From positions 1 to 10,553 of the forward strand of contig JALOOK010000350.1 of assembly GCA_025454445.1 (NCBI GenBank): 10,553 nt of DNA. The letters are read 5' to 3'. The position numbers and the translations under genes are program-made. Below the pieces are notes generated by a model, which was given only the letters and a program-made list of their open reading frames with translations, was not told the DNA's origin and did not search any database. Below, in pieces: positions 1 through 6,449 of the stretch. Numbering within the stretch: position 1 is the first letter of the stretch; the number at the start of each line of letters is the position of its first letter. Origin of the DNA: Oscillatoria sp. Prado101. Its GTDB lineage: Bacteria > Cyanobacteriota > Cyanobacteriia > Cyanobacteriales > Oscillatoriaceae.

Positions 1-9
1 GCTTCCCGA

Positions 10-30
10 CTAGCCGCCTAGCCGCCTAGC
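10..30. repeat. Short octamer tandem repeat (CTAGCCGC)
   Basis: CTAGCCGC occurs twice head to tail at 10-17 and 18-25, followed by a partial third copy, CTAGC, at 26-30. A C-rich tract continues to about position 57. It lies directly upstream of the sasA coding region. It looks like a small low-complexity tandem repeat of the sort scattered through cyanobacterial intergenic DNA. No function is apparent. Confidence 0.6.
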
Positions 31-133
31 GCCCGCCCCCGTACCCCCTACCCGCCTGTCACCGGCAATGGTTGATGAGCTCGCCTTGACAAAACGCCTC
101 CCCTCTCTACCTCCCTCGCTGGAAAGGGATTGC

Positions 134-1306
134 ATGGTAGCAAATCCTGACAAGGTCAATAATTCTGAAGCGCCTCTGCAGCTGTTGCTGTTTGTAGACA
201 AGCGTCCGAGTTCCCGAGAACAAATTCGGCAAATCCGCCGTTACCTGCAAGACGCCAAAACAGACTGCCCCTTTGAACTTGAGATCGTCGATGTCGGGGA
301 ACAGCCGTATTTAGCCGAACATTTCAAACTGATAGCCACCCCAGCCCTGCTCAAGATCCATCCCGAACCGAAACAAACCCTGGCTGGCAGTAATTTGGTC
401 GCCCAGCTGCATAATTGCTGGGGGCGCTGGCAGCGTTCGGCAGCCGATTACTTGCTGGAGTTAAATGCCAAAACTGAGACTTCAGAACCACCACCCTCGG
501 ATATCTGCATCAGTTCTATCGCCTACTCGGCAGAAGTGATGCGCCTCTCGGACGAAATTTTTCGCCTCCAGCAGGAAAACGAAGAACTGCTCGAGCAGCT
601 GCGGTTCAAAGACCGGCTGATTGCCATGCTGGCGCATGAGCTGCGCAATCCGCTCACCGCTGCTTCCCTAGCTCTGGAAACTTTGGAGTCAAACACCGAT
701 CCGAACAGCGGACAGAGCCGGCTCACTGCCAAGCTGACGATTCAGTTAATCAAACACGCTCGCACCCAAACCCGCGTCATTGAGCGGATGATCGCCGACA
801 TCCTGCAAGCGGAGCGGGGGGCGAGCGCCCAGTTGCGCATTCAGCCGCAAGCCCTCAATATAGGAACGCTCTGTCAGGAGGTTCTCGAACAGTTCAAAGA
901 CCGGCTGAGCGCTAAATGCCAGGGGGTGAAAACGGATATCCCTGCGGATCTGCCCCGCGTTTATGCCGATCCAGAGCGGGTGCGGCAAGTGCTGGTGAAT
1001 CTTTTGGACAATGCCATCAAGTACACTCCTGAGGGGGGCGTGATTCAGGTGTCGGTGCTCCACCGCACGACGCAAAAAGTTCAGGTCAGCGTTTGCGACA
1101 ACGGTCCGGGCATTCCAGACGAGAATCAAAAGCACATTTTTGAAGACCACTTCCGGCTCCAGCGGGATGAAATGAAGGAAGGCTATGGAATAGGTCTTTC
1201 TCTGTGCCAGCGGATCATCCGCGCTCACCAAGGCCAGATTTGGGTGGACTCCGCGCCCTCTCAAGGCAGCTGTTTTCACTTCACGCTGCCGGTTTATCGC
1301 CATTAA
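134..1306 (+). CDS. sasA: Adaptive-response sensory histidine kinase SasA (KaiB-like domain)
   Basis: SasA is the cytoplasmic histidine kinase that reads the KaiC clock and phosphorylates the response regulator RpaA. The 390-residue product fits the usual SasA length. Residues about 14-97 form the KaiB-like thioredoxin-fold sensor ([13 protein letters not shown] through [24 protein letters not shown]). A coiled-coil linker follows at about 135-165. The H-box [11 protein letters not shown] puts the phosphorylated histidine at H168. The ATPase domain shows an N-box ([10 protein letters not shown]293), a G1 box (DNGPGIP from D322) and a G2 box (GYGIGLSLC from about 350). The frame is open from an ATG at 68, but I chose the ATG at 134: GGAAAGGG at 121-128 ends five bases before it, and the KaiB-like domain begins just after it, whereas the upstream 22 residues are low complexity. 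No kai genes lie in the window; sasA is usually found apart from kaiABC. The kinase motifs appear complete. Confidence 0.95.
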   Translation: MVANPDKVNNSEAPLQLLLFVDKRPSSREQIRQIRRYLQDAKTDCPFELEIVDVGEQPYLAEHFKLIATPALLKIHPEPKQTLAGSNLVAQLHNCWGRWQRSAADYLLELNAKTETSEPPPSDICISSIAYSAEVMRLSDEIFRLQQENEELLEQLRFKDRLIAMLAHELRNPLTAASLALETLESNTDPNSGQSRLTAKLTIQLIKHARTQTRVIERMIADILQAERGASAQLRIQPQALNIGTLCQEVLEQFKDRLSAKCQGVKTDIPADLPRVYADPERVRQVLVNLLDNAIKYTPEGGVIQVSVLHRTTQKVQVSVCDNGPGIPDENQKHIFEDHFRLQRDEMKEGYGIGLSLCQRIIRAHQGQIWVDSAPSQGSCFHFTLPVYRH

Positions 1307-1351
1307 AAATTAAAAATTTCAACTTTAAAATGGGGTGCGCAGAGTTTTAAA

Positions 1352-1391
1352 TTTCCCTCGTTTCCCTCGTTCCCAGGCTCTGCCTGGGAAC
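1352..1391. repeat. TTTCCCTCG tandem plus GTTCCCAGGC hairpin repeat
   Basis: TTTCCCTCG occurs twice in tandem (1352-1360, 1361-1369). It runs into a perfect inverted repeat, GTTCCCAGGC (1369-1378) and GCCTGGGAAC (1382-1391), with a three-base loop. A diverged copy in the opposite orientation is at 9904-9926 and is again flanked by GAGGGAA. This is therefore a dispersed palindromic repeat family. It lies 46-85 bases past the sasA stop and could act as a transcript-end hairpin, but there is no T-run after it. Confidence 0.75.
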
Positions 1392-1448
1392 GCCCTCTGT
1401 CTGCTCCGCCGATTTTCAAGGGAAAAGCAGGTTAAAAGCCTAACAGCT

Positions 1449-1582
1449 TATAGCAGTAGCCACGCACGGGCGCGGACATTAGACCTTAAGGGTCGGAGGG
1501 AACGCCTGCCCTGCGCCTATACCTCGTAGGACAGGCGTCCCGCCTGTCAAGCGTGTCCGCGCACTGATTATCTGCTGCTATA
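1449..1582. mobile_element. Miniature transposon-like element, copy 1
   Basis: This 134-base block starts with TATAGCAG (1449-1456) and ends with the complement CTGCTATA (1575-1582). The subterminal pair GCGCGGACA (1470-1478) and TGTCCGCGC (1554-1562) extends the imperfect terminal inverted repeat to about 30 bases. An internal hairpin pairs GACAGGCG (1530-1537) with CGCCTGTC (1541-1548). It has no coding capacity. The reverse complement of 2079-2209 shares GGACATTAGAC and CGTAGGACAGGC at the same distance (within 2 bases) from the end, so the two are copies of one family. MITE-like status is inferred: no transposase is present and no convincing target duplication was found. Confidence 0.7.
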
Positions 1583-1611
1583 CTAACGCCCCCGACTGCT
1601 GCGCCCGCAGT

Positions 1612-1839
1612 CTAGTCCTTGATTTTCAGCGTCCCCCGTCGCAGGCTGTAAAGTATCCGGGTGATGATGGCGCGATCCTCTTCGCTCAGGGAACCCTCTA
1701 ACAGGGCTGCCCTCAGCCGAAAACAGTTACTGTCTGTAAGGTAGCCTGAGAGCATGCTCTCAGCAAATAATTCTTCGAGCGTGACTCCCCTAAATTGGGT
1801 TTTGAAAGCTTCTTGGAAAAAATTACCCTGGGATTGCAT
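1612..1839 (-). CDS. Small conserved hypothetical protein, family member A
   Basis: I do not recognise a named family. The 75-residue product is predicted to be soluble and mainly helical, with no signal peptide and no membrane segment. Its C-terminal 42 residues (LTDSNCFRLRAALLEGSLSE through RRGTLKIKD) align with the 67-residue product at 9322-9525: shared features are LT/IT, a conserved R, an AxL core, S-[LF]-S-x-x-DR, an I-x-R pair and G-x-L-[KR]-[IV] near the end. This pairing is the main reason to accept it as a real gene rather than a chance frame. The ATG at 1837-1839 has no strong ribosome site. It sits between two inverted miniature elements, its stop 30 bases from copy 1. A role in protein interaction or regulation is possible but unsupported. 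Confidence 0.65.
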   Translation of the reverse strand: MQSQGNFFQEAFKTQFRGVTLEELFAESMLSGYLTDSNCFRLRAALLEGSLSEEDRAIITRILYSLRRGTLKIKD

Positions 1840-1951
1840 TCTTGGTGCGGGAACTCAACATTCTTAGGATGGACGATTGATCTCGAATCTGCTGCGATCG
1901 GATACGTTAACTGCTGGTGAGAGTTTCCCGCCACGTCGGTGACGCTGCCTA

Positions 1952-2078
1952 TTGACAAATAGCGCTTCTTAGGGTATGCCACCGGGCGTGACCGCCAATC
2001 TAAAATCCGGGCATCTAAAATCCGGGCATCTGTGAGAACCGTAACACCGGATCTTGACAAATAGCGCTTCTTAGGGTA
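1952..2078. repeat. 25-base direct repeat pair with internal 15-base tandem
   Basis: A 25-base sequence beginning TTGACAAATAGCGC occurs exactly twice, at 1952-1976 and 2054-2078, 102 bases apart start to start. Between the copies, ATCTAAAATCCGGGC is duplicated in tandem (1998-2012, 2013-2027). The second 25-base copy ends at the base before miniature element copy 2 begins at 2079. Each copy opens with a perfect TTGACA, with 17 bases before the next TA, so it resembles a -35 box on the strand of the DUF1460 gene; the following hexamers (TATGCC, TAAATA) are poor -10 boxes. Confidence 0.75.
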
Positions 2079-2209
2079 AATAGCAGTGGACAGTCAGTGC
2101 CAGGACATTTGGACAGGCAAGATGCCTGTCCTACGGGGTATATATCCCTAGGGACTGCGTTCGCCCACCCTCAATGTCTAATGTCCTAATCAATTTGGCT
2201 AGTGCTATA
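2079..2209. mobile_element. Miniature transposon-like element, copy 2 (inverted)
   Basis: A 131-base block bounded by AATAGCAG (2079-2086) and a right end reading GTGCTATA to 2209. Subterminal AGGACATT (2102-2109) pairs with AATGTCCT (2180-2187). An internal perfect hairpin pairs GGACAGGC (2111-2118) with GCCTGTCC (2124-2131) around AAGAT. Read on the minus strand it matches copy 1 (1449-1582) in length, termini and the positions of two exact shared words: GGACATTAGAC (complement at 2176-2186) and CGTAGGACAGGC (complement at 2124-2135). No protein is encoded. Confidence 0.7.
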
Positions 2210-2227
2210 CCTCCTAGACTGACCCCC

Positions 2228-2276
2228 AATCTAAAATCTAAAATCTAAAATCTAAAATCTAAAATCTAAAATCTAA
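2228..2276. repeat. Heptamer tandem repeat (AATCTAA)x7
   Basis: Seven perfect head-to-tail copies of AATCTAA fill this stretch, followed by AATT. The same heptamer occurs in reverse complement six times at 9053-9094, and a fragment of it (ATCTAAAATC) lies in the 15-base tandem at 1998-2027. Heptanucleotide short tandemly repeated repetitive (STRR) sequences are well known in filamentous cyanobacteria. The array ends 74 bases before the DUF1460 start codon. Confidence 0.9.
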
Positions 2277-2350
2277 AATTCGCTGACCTGTACCTGCGCC
2301 ACCGGCTTCCCATCTGAAATAATTAGCAGTGACCGTACCATCTAGAAACA

Positions 2351-3463
2351 ATGAAAAAAATTTTAGGGCTGGCTGTGTTGGGATTTTTGCTCGCTTGCGC
2401 CGGCACTTTGCGCAAAGCCTCTGAAGCTAGGGAAAAAGAGCCTTGCTCGGTGGGCTGTGCGCCCGCCTTGAGCCAGACTCTCCCTGACACAAACTTCCCC
2501 CTGGAAACTGCTGCTGCCAGACAAATCCCAACCTCTCGCCCAACTCCTGCAGAAAAAGTGGGGGCTCGCCTCGCGACGATCGCAAAAGAGAACAATTTAT
2601 CCTCCCCATCCCCAATCAAAACTCACCGGCAGCAGGTTGGGGATTTCGCTCAAGTGCCCTATGTCCGGCGCACAGAAGAAGTGGCGCGTTTCCAGCGCCT
2701 CATGCAGTACGCACAGGCGGAGAAACTCCACGATCGCCCGATGAGCGAAATCTTGCAGGCGCTGGCTGAGCAATTGCTGGGCGCACAGTACAAGGCGGGA
2801 TTATTAGACAAGTCAAACACCGAAACGTTGGTTGTCTCTCTGACTCAATTTGACTGCGTGCTGTTTGTCGAAACTGTGCTGGCGATGGCGCGGGGTGTGG
2901 CGGTGCGGGATTATTCCTACGACAGCTTTGTCAGTCGCATTGTTGACCAGCGTTACCGGAATGGCCAACTCAACGGATATTGCAGCCGGCTGCACTATTT
3001 TTATGACTGGATTTTTGACAACGAAAAGCGGGGAACTGTTACCAACATTACTCGCACTCTAGGGGGCGTCCCGCTGAATAAAACGCTGAACTTTATGAGC
3101 CAGCATAAAAGCAGCTACCCACAAATGGCCAGCGACGACGCCACTTATCAGTGTATTGTTGGCGCAGAAGCCCGACTCGATGGCCTGAGGTTTTATTATA
3201 TTCCTCAAAGCCAGATTCGCCGCGCCTACGCTCAACTGCAACCGGGTGATATTGTTGCCATCGCCACAGAAATTGAAGGCTTGGACGTCACCCACACCGG
3301 CCTGGTTTATCGCTCTCCAGACGGCAGCACCGGTTTGATCCACGCTTCCCCCAGTGGGGCGGTAAAAATTTCCCCCGATTTACAAACCTATGTAGGCAAG
3401 GTTGAAAGTTCCACCGGCATTCTCTTGGCTAGACCGGCTGATCCCCGCGCTCTCAACCCCTGA
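2351..3463 (+). CDS. DUF1460 family NlpC/P60-like amidase, putative lipoprotein
   Basis: The 370-residue product matches the DUF1460 (N-acetylmuramoyl-L-alanine amidase-like) family, papain-fold enzymes expected to cleave amide bonds in peptidoglycan peptides. Residues 1-16 resemble a lipoprotein signal (MKKILGLAVLGFLLAC, C16 as lipid cysteine, though L at -2 is less usual), so it probably acts on the outer face of the inner membrane. Residues about 17-95 are a Pro/Ala/Ser-rich spacer. The catalytic domain runs from about 105 to 365: FDCVLFVETVLA carries the likely nucleophile C169, YCSRLHYFYDWI is a family signature, THTGLVY gives the likely catalytic H315, and LIHASPSG includes H331. The ATG at 2351 gives an intact signal and is the best start, though its ribosome site is weak. 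It stands alone and has its own terminator at 3524-3551. All core motifs are present; the substrate is inferred from the family. Confidence 0.88.
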   Translation: MKKILGLAVLGFLLACAGTLRKASEAREKEPCSVGCAPALSQTLPDTNFPLETAAARQIPTSRPTPAEKVGARLATIAKENNLSSPSPIKTHRQQVGDFAQVPYVRRTEEVARFQRLMQYAQAEKLHDRPMSEILQALAEQLLGAQYKAGLLDKSNTETLVVSLTQFDCVLFVETVLAMARGVAVRDYSYDSFVSRIVDQRYRNGQLNGYCSRLHYFYDWIFDNEKRGTVTNITRTLGGVPLNKTLNFMSQHKSSYPQMASDDATYQCIVGAEARLDGLRFYYIPQSQIRRAYAQLQPGDIVAIATEIEGLDVTHTGLVYRSPDGSTGLIHASPSGAVKISPDLQTYVGKVESSTGILLARPADPRALNP

Positions 3464-3523
3464 TTTGGCGCTGCGGTGAGGGCTCGGCGATCTCCACTAC
3501 CCTGTACAGCCCGCTTGCGAAAC

Positions 3524-3551
3524 GCCGGTCTCCCCAACAGACCGGCTTTCT
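3524..3551 (+). terminator. Intrinsic terminator of the DUF1460 gene
   Basis: GCCGGTCT (3524-3531) pairs perfectly with AGACCGGC (3539-3546) around a seven-base loop, and TTTCT follows. It begins 61 bases after the DUF1460 stop. An eight-base GC-rich stem with a short T-run on the coding strand fits Rho-independent termination, though the T-run is short. Confidence 0.6.
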
Positions 3552-3591
3552 GCCCTCCCCGCGCCTTCAGATTAGCATTTATGTAAATTTT

Positions 3592-3626
3592 GGTAACATT
3601 TACCACGATTTAGGGTCTAAACCCTA
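3592..3626. repeat. Pair of small palindromes in an intergenic stretch
   Basis: GGTAA (3592-3596) pairs with TTACC (3600-3604), and TAGGGT (3611-3616) pairs with ACCCTA (3621-3626). They lie in the 489-base gap between the DUF1460 terminator and the exported-protein gene. The rest of that gap holds GCTAT/GATAGC near 3705-3718, a GAAACC repeat at 3734-3765 and GGTGCG/CGCACC at 3889-3911. They could be operators or decayed repeats. I see no gene here. Confidence 0.4.
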
Positions 3627-3733
3627 TACAATCATTAGTGGTAAACTTTTCCCTGAAGCGGGGCGAATTGATCGGGCTGTGCGACTGGGGAAAAGCTATT
3701 GCGATAGCGTTTCTCATCCGAGGTGAGGTACTG

Positions 3734-3765
3734 AGAAACCCGTATCTTTAAGAAACCGGGTTTCT
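3734..3765. repeat. AGAAACCCG/CGGGTTTCT palindromic repeat
   Basis: AGAAACCCG (3734-3742) pairs with CGGGTTTCT (3757-3765). The right half contains the exact 13-base word GAAACCGGGTTTC (3752-3764), which recurs at 9837-9849; a longer variant forms the perfect hairpin at 4555-4589. This is one member of a dispersed palindromic family. It lies 188 bases before the next start codon. Confidence 0.7.
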
Positions 3766-3952
3766 GAAGCGTACTTCATCCAACTGAGAACCAAGACATC
3801 CAGATCTAAGAGGGAGAAAAATTCGGCATAATCAAACTGCTTTGGCGCGGGAGTGGCAGGAAATCAGGCAGAATTATTATGGCTTTTAGGTGCGATACTC
3901 CGGAACGCACCCACTTTGGTTAAACAGTGAAATTGCTGAGAATGGTGAGGGT

Positions 3953-4516
3953 ATGAAAAGACTAAACAGCCGCGTAAAATTTGTAACCTTCTTGAGCGCA
4001 ACACTTTCACTTTTTTTTGTGACTGTGCTGCCGGGTATCGCGCAGGCGCAACTGACAGAGCAGTCGAAACTATCCATTAACGGCATCGGATCGGTGCTAG
4101 TTGGCATGACTGTTCCCGAAGCATCAAAAGCAGCCGGTCGCCCGCTAGTTTCCACCGGCGACAGTGGGGGTGGAAGCAATTGCTTCTACCTGACGCCGGA
4201 AGGGGGTCCGAGGGATGTCGGGTTCATGGTCACAGACGGTCGCATTTCCAGAGTGGATATTTGGAAAGATAGCCGCGTCACGACGTTAAGCGGCGCACGG
4301 ATTGGCGATACGGAAGCCCGAATCAAAGCACTCTATCCCGGAAAAATTCAAGTCAGCCCTCATAAATATGTACAAGGGGGTCACTACCTGACGTTTGTAC
4401 CGAAAGACCGATCCGACAGCAACTACCGCCTCGTGTTCGAGACTGACGGGAATCGCGTCACTCAGTACAGAGCCGGCAAACTCCCTGAAGTGGAATTTGT
4501 AGAGGGGTGTGCGTAA
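3953..4516 (+). CDS. Small exported protein of unknown function
   Basis: I do not recognise a characterised function. From the ATG at 3953 the product has 187 residues and begins with a clear Sec signal: basic MKRLNSRVK, a hydrophobic core (FVTFLSATLSLFFVTVLP) and a likely cut after AQA near residue 32. The mature part starts QLTEQSKLSINGIGSVLVGMTVPEASKA; a 'GxGxVxVGMT' segment like this occurs in small secreted proteins of several bacterial groups. Two cysteines (in GSNCFY and the C-terminal EGCA) could form a disulfide after export. The frame extends upstream to an ATG at 3890, but that would bury the signal peptide 21 residues in, and GGTGAGGG lies just before the 3953 start. The gene stands alone. 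Downstream, from 4519, lies a palindromic element whose internal hairpin could end the transcript. Confidence 0.8.
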   Translation: MKRLNSRVKFVTFLSATLSLFFVTVLPGIAQAQLTEQSKLSINGIGSVLVGMTVPEASKAAGRPLVSTGDSGGGSNCFYLTPEGGPRDVGFMVTDGRISRVDIWKDSRVTTLSGARIGDTEARIKALYPGKIQVSPHKYVQGGHYLTFVPKDRSDSNYRLVFETDGNRVTQYRAGKLPEVEFVEGCA

Positions 4517-4518
4517 CG

Positions 4519-4629
4519 CTATAGACAGCGGGTCTAAATCATTGGTGTAAATTTCAGAACCCCGGTTTCTTAAAGAAACCGGGGTTCTGGGCCAAGCGCG
4601 GTTGCGCCTATCATTTAGCACTGCTATAG
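4519..4629. mobile_element. Miniature transposon-like element, copy 3 (shorter relative)
   Basis: A 111-base block bounded by CTATAG (4519-4524) and its complement CTATAG (4624-4629). The inner termini are related: TAAATCATTGG on the left, and TAAATGATAGG on the right read on the minus strand. The right end on the minus strand (TATAGCAGTGCTAAATGATAGG) resembles the end of copy 2 (TATAGCACTAGCCAAATTGA). The centre is a different hairpin, the 15-base perfect palindrome at 4555-4589. Membership in the family of copies 1 and 2 is inferred from the ends only. It begins three bases after the exported-protein stop. Confidence 0.5.
4555..4589. repeat. Perfect 15-base-stem hairpin (CAGAACCCCGGTTTC)
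   Basis: CAGAACCCCGGTTTC (4555-4569) is perfectly complementary to 4575-4589 around TTAAA. It is the strongest hairpin in the window and belongs to the GAAACCGGGTTTC family seen at 3752-3764 and 9837-9849. It sits 39 bases past the stop of the exported-protein gene and could end that transcript or protect its 3' end. There is no T-run, so it is listed as a repeat. Confidence 0.85.
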
Positions 4630-4679
4630 CGGTTTGTTATTGAGTGGTGAGAATTATGTTTTTAATAAACCGCCACTGA
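4624..4679. repeat. GCGGTTT/AAACCGC inverted repeat
   Basis: GCGGTTT (4629-4635) pairs with AAACCGC (4667-4673); the flanks CTATA and CTGATA extend the symmetry imperfectly. The left end abuts element copy 3. The interior (TTATTGAGTGGTGAGAATTA) is AT-rich and non-coding. It is probably another palindromic insertion unit. Confidence 0.5.
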
Positions 4680-4710
4680 TAGGGTGCCGCACTTTCGCTT
4701 ACGCACCCTA
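4680..4710. repeat. TAGGGTGC/GCACCCTA palindromic repeat
   Basis: TAGGGTGC (4680-4687) pairs perfectly with GCACCCTA (4703-4710) around a 15-base loop. On the minus strand it lies just after the stop of the broken dacB gene (stop at 4714-4716), so it could serve as its transcript end. No T-run follows on that strand. I regard TAGGGTGCGT...GCACCCTA hairpins as a common dispersed repeat type in cyanobacteria. Confidence 0.7.
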
Positions 4711-4713
4711 CTG

Positions 4714-5481
4714 TTATTGAACAATTTCACTGCGAGAGGATTTGCCAATCCTTGCCGCACTGGGAGAGAGCTCTGCCGGTGCGGATGGAACGGCTCCCCA
4801 CCGGCTCAACAGACTGTTGAGAAGAACATCTTGCTGAGCGCGGAATCCCTCCAAGTTTTCCCCTCCATTCATAATTGCCACCCAGACAGGGCCTTGCTTC
4901 TGAGTGGGCATGGCTCCCGCTATGGAAGCGACACTATTCAAAGTGCCGGTTTTCACCACCGATAGGGTGGGAATCTTGCGCTCCTTCAATACCCCTAAAT
5001 CTTTGCCGGCAATTGCGAACACATCCGCCACTGTCATATTATACGGCTGGAGGTACAGCTCTATTGCCTGAAAGATGGCTACGGCGGCGCGGGGGGAAAT
5101 CCGATTTTCTTCCCCCAAACCGGAGCCATTGCTCAGCTGAATTTCTGCTGGCGGCACTCCAGCTGCCTCAGCCACTTTTCGCGCCACAACTGGAGCGCCG
5201 CCGGCAGCGTCTGCCAGCATTTGCGCCATCATGTTGTTGCTGTACATATTCATTTTTTTCAGCAATTCCGCCACGGGTAAAGAATAATGGCGCACGAGAG
5301 GCTGCACTGTGTTGGGTGCTGAGGGCATGACTTTCACTGAACCCTGAATTTCTACTGCCGGTCGCGGCGTGCCCGGAGGCAAACTCTTGTACTGGGTTTC
5401 CGCCTCCTCTGGCCAAATTTCACTGTCGATCCCTTGCTTGAGCAAATTCCCTGCTGTCAGCGGATTGGACTCAAAGTTCAT
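4714..5481 (-). CDS. DacB C-terminal fragment (SxN and KTG motifs)
   Basis: The fragment has 255 residues counting from the internal ATG at 5481. It holds YSNNMMAQMLAD (S81, N83), the NGSGLGEENRISPRA segment that follows SxN in the family, and VVKTGTLNSVASIAG (K177). The last 30 residues are Ala/Ser-rich and poorly conserved. The native N-terminus of this part should be inside the protein, so the ATG is probably an internal methionine of the parent gene. Without SxxK it cannot be active alone. Confidence 0.7.
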   Translation of the reverse strand: MNFESNPLTAGNLLKQGIDSEIWPEEAETQYKSLPPGTPRPAVEIQGSVKVMPSAPNTVQPLVRHYSLPVAELLKKMNMYSNNMMAQMLADAAGGAPVVARKVAEAAGVPPAEIQLSNGSGLGEENRISPRAAVAIFQAIELYLQPYNMTVADVFAIAGKDLGVLKERKIPTLSVVKTGTLNSVASIAGAMPTQKQGPVWVAIMNGGENLEGFRAQQDVLLNSLLSRWGAVPSAPAELSPSAARIGKSSRSEIVQ

Positions 5482-5930
5482 GTAAAACTCACCCCGTTTT
5501 GAATCGGGCCGGTTGCGCCAATTTCAGTGATAAATTGGTGGTCGGGGCCGAACTTTTGCAGTGCGGCGAGAGTGGTTGCCGCCTTTGTCACGGAAGCGGC
5601 TGGCAGCGGAACTGTGCCCTGGTAATCTGCTAAAAGAGTGTTGCCGGTTTGAATCCAGACGCCTTGATTTTCTTTAGAAAACCCACCGGCAGCTATTCCG
5701 CTGATGAATTTCTGAACTTGGGCGTTAATTTCTGGATCGGGATTGCCGGGGGGCAGAAGCAAAGGGGTTTTGAGCTTTTTGGCAGCATCAGGTTTGCTGT
5801 CTGCCTGCTGGGAAGAGTCTGGCTGAGCGGATACAGCTGTGACTTTCAGCGAGTCCGAAGGAGAGCAGCCAGCAACAAGTGCTAGCAGGGCTAGGGGGAG
5901 CGCTACAGTCAAACGAAGGGTTTTGGGCAT
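5478..5930 (-). CDS. DacB N-terminal fragment (lipobox and SxxK motif)
   Basis: The fragment has 150 residues. It opens with a lipoprotein signal, MPKTLRLTVALPLALLALVAGC, with the lipid-modified cysteine at C22, then a Ser/Asp/Lys-rich spacer to about residue 60. The start of the S13 catalytic domain follows, with the nucleophile in PAASVTKAATTLAALQ (S113, K116). After GPIQNGV the frame reads SFT and stops. Membrane anchoring is inferred from the lipobox. The ATG at 5930 has no strong ribosome site, but it gives an intact signal. Confidence 0.75.
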   Translation of the reverse strand: MPKTLRLTVALPLALLALVAGCSPSDSLKVTAVSAQPDSSQQADSKPDAAKKLKTPLLLPPGNPDPEINAQVQKFISGIAAGGFSKENQGVWIQTGNTLLADYQGTVPLPAASVTKAATTLAALQKFGPDHQFITEIGATGPIQNGVSFT

Positions 5931-6394
5931 TGCTTTTTTGGGTATTTATTCGATGCTGGTGTTCTTGTCGCCCCAATAGCTACGGAGTGAGGAGCTGTTA
6001 GTTCCAACCTGTAAAGGTTGCGCGGTTCAGGTGTGCCAGCTGCTTGTTGCGCCGGCACCGGTACTGGTGTGCCGGTGGCAACCCCCTGCTGAATGTGCCT
6101 CACTTGATAAAGTTTCACCGGCAAAAGTTTCACCGGCAATTGTGAGACTGTCTAAAACTGCTGGAGGTTCAACTCTGCTGGCACTCTAGCTAGGAATGCG
6201 GTTATTTTCGGAACATTCCAACTCGGCAAATATACTGGCAAAAAGGAATAGCGTCAGCTTCCTGTTCAGGAATTTTTTATAAAAGAATAGCACAATCCGA
6301 GTTCAACACCAGCGATGTTGCTGCTGCTGCCGCGATGTTGCTCCCGGAAGCCTTGCAAATTTCTATTAATTCTTACACTATTTCTATTTTTATG

Positions 6395-6403
6395 TGCTAT
6401 AAT
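6395..6403 (+). promoter_or_regulatory. Extended -10-like sequence (TGCTATAAT), no gene behind it
   Basis: TGC TATAAT is a perfect sigma-70 extended -10 on the plus strand. The best upstream match, TTACAC at 6373-6378, is poorly spaced (19 bases). No plus-strand gene follows; transcription would run antisense to the redoxin gene. It overlaps the possible right end (TGTGCTATA) of a degraded miniature element, so it may be only a by-product of that repeat. Confidence 0.25.
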
Positions 6404-6449
6404 GATCAAATTTTATATCTTCCCGTACTGCCATGCCGCAGGAATTTGC

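Larger units (their letters stand above)
4714..5930 (-). pseudogene. dacB: D-alanyl-D-alanine carboxypeptidase (DacB, S13), broken
   Basis: Together the two frames here encode the three active-site motifs of a PBP4-type (peptidase S13) D,D-carboxypeptidase/endopeptidase, which trims peptidoglycan peptides outside the inner membrane. SVTK (SxxK) lies in the upstream frame; SNN (SxN) and KTG lie in the downstream frame. The upstream frame runs to GPIQNGV and then hits TGA; the downstream frame resumes at FYMNFESNP, shifted by one base. From memory of cyanobacterial homologs, roughly 50 residues (GDLVIQGGGDPFF... through a NLVI... strand) normally lie between these two points, so an internal deletion with a frameshift is the simplest reading. 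The stop and the next ATG overlap as ATGA. I infer a pseudogene; an assembly error or a coupled two-part protein cannot be excluded from this sequence. Confidence 0.75.

Noticed and set aside
86..91. TTGACA upstream of sasA as a -35 box
   Set aside because: No -10-like hexamer lies at 16-18 bases downstream; that interval is C-rich.
746..1303. 185-residue open frame antisense to sasA
   Set aside because: It is the complement of the conserved kinase domain. It has no family features and no start signal.
1440..1587. CTAAC at 1440-1444 and 1583-1587 as target-site duplication of element copy 1
   Set aside because: The left copy is four bases away from the element end while the right copy abuts it, so the pair is not a proper duplication.
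1713..2060. 115-residue minus-strand frame over the small gene and the 25-base repeats
   Set aside because: It reads through direct repeats and overlaps a frame that has a paralog. There are no recognisable motifs.
2577..2738. ACGATCGC words near 2576 and 2731 as HIP1 sites
   Set aside because: Both miss the first base of GCGATCGC. No exact HIP1 octamer was found.
5478..5500. Programmed frameshift joining the two dacB halves
   Set aside because: No slippery heptamer is present, and residues expected between the halves are missing, so shifting alone would not restore the protein.
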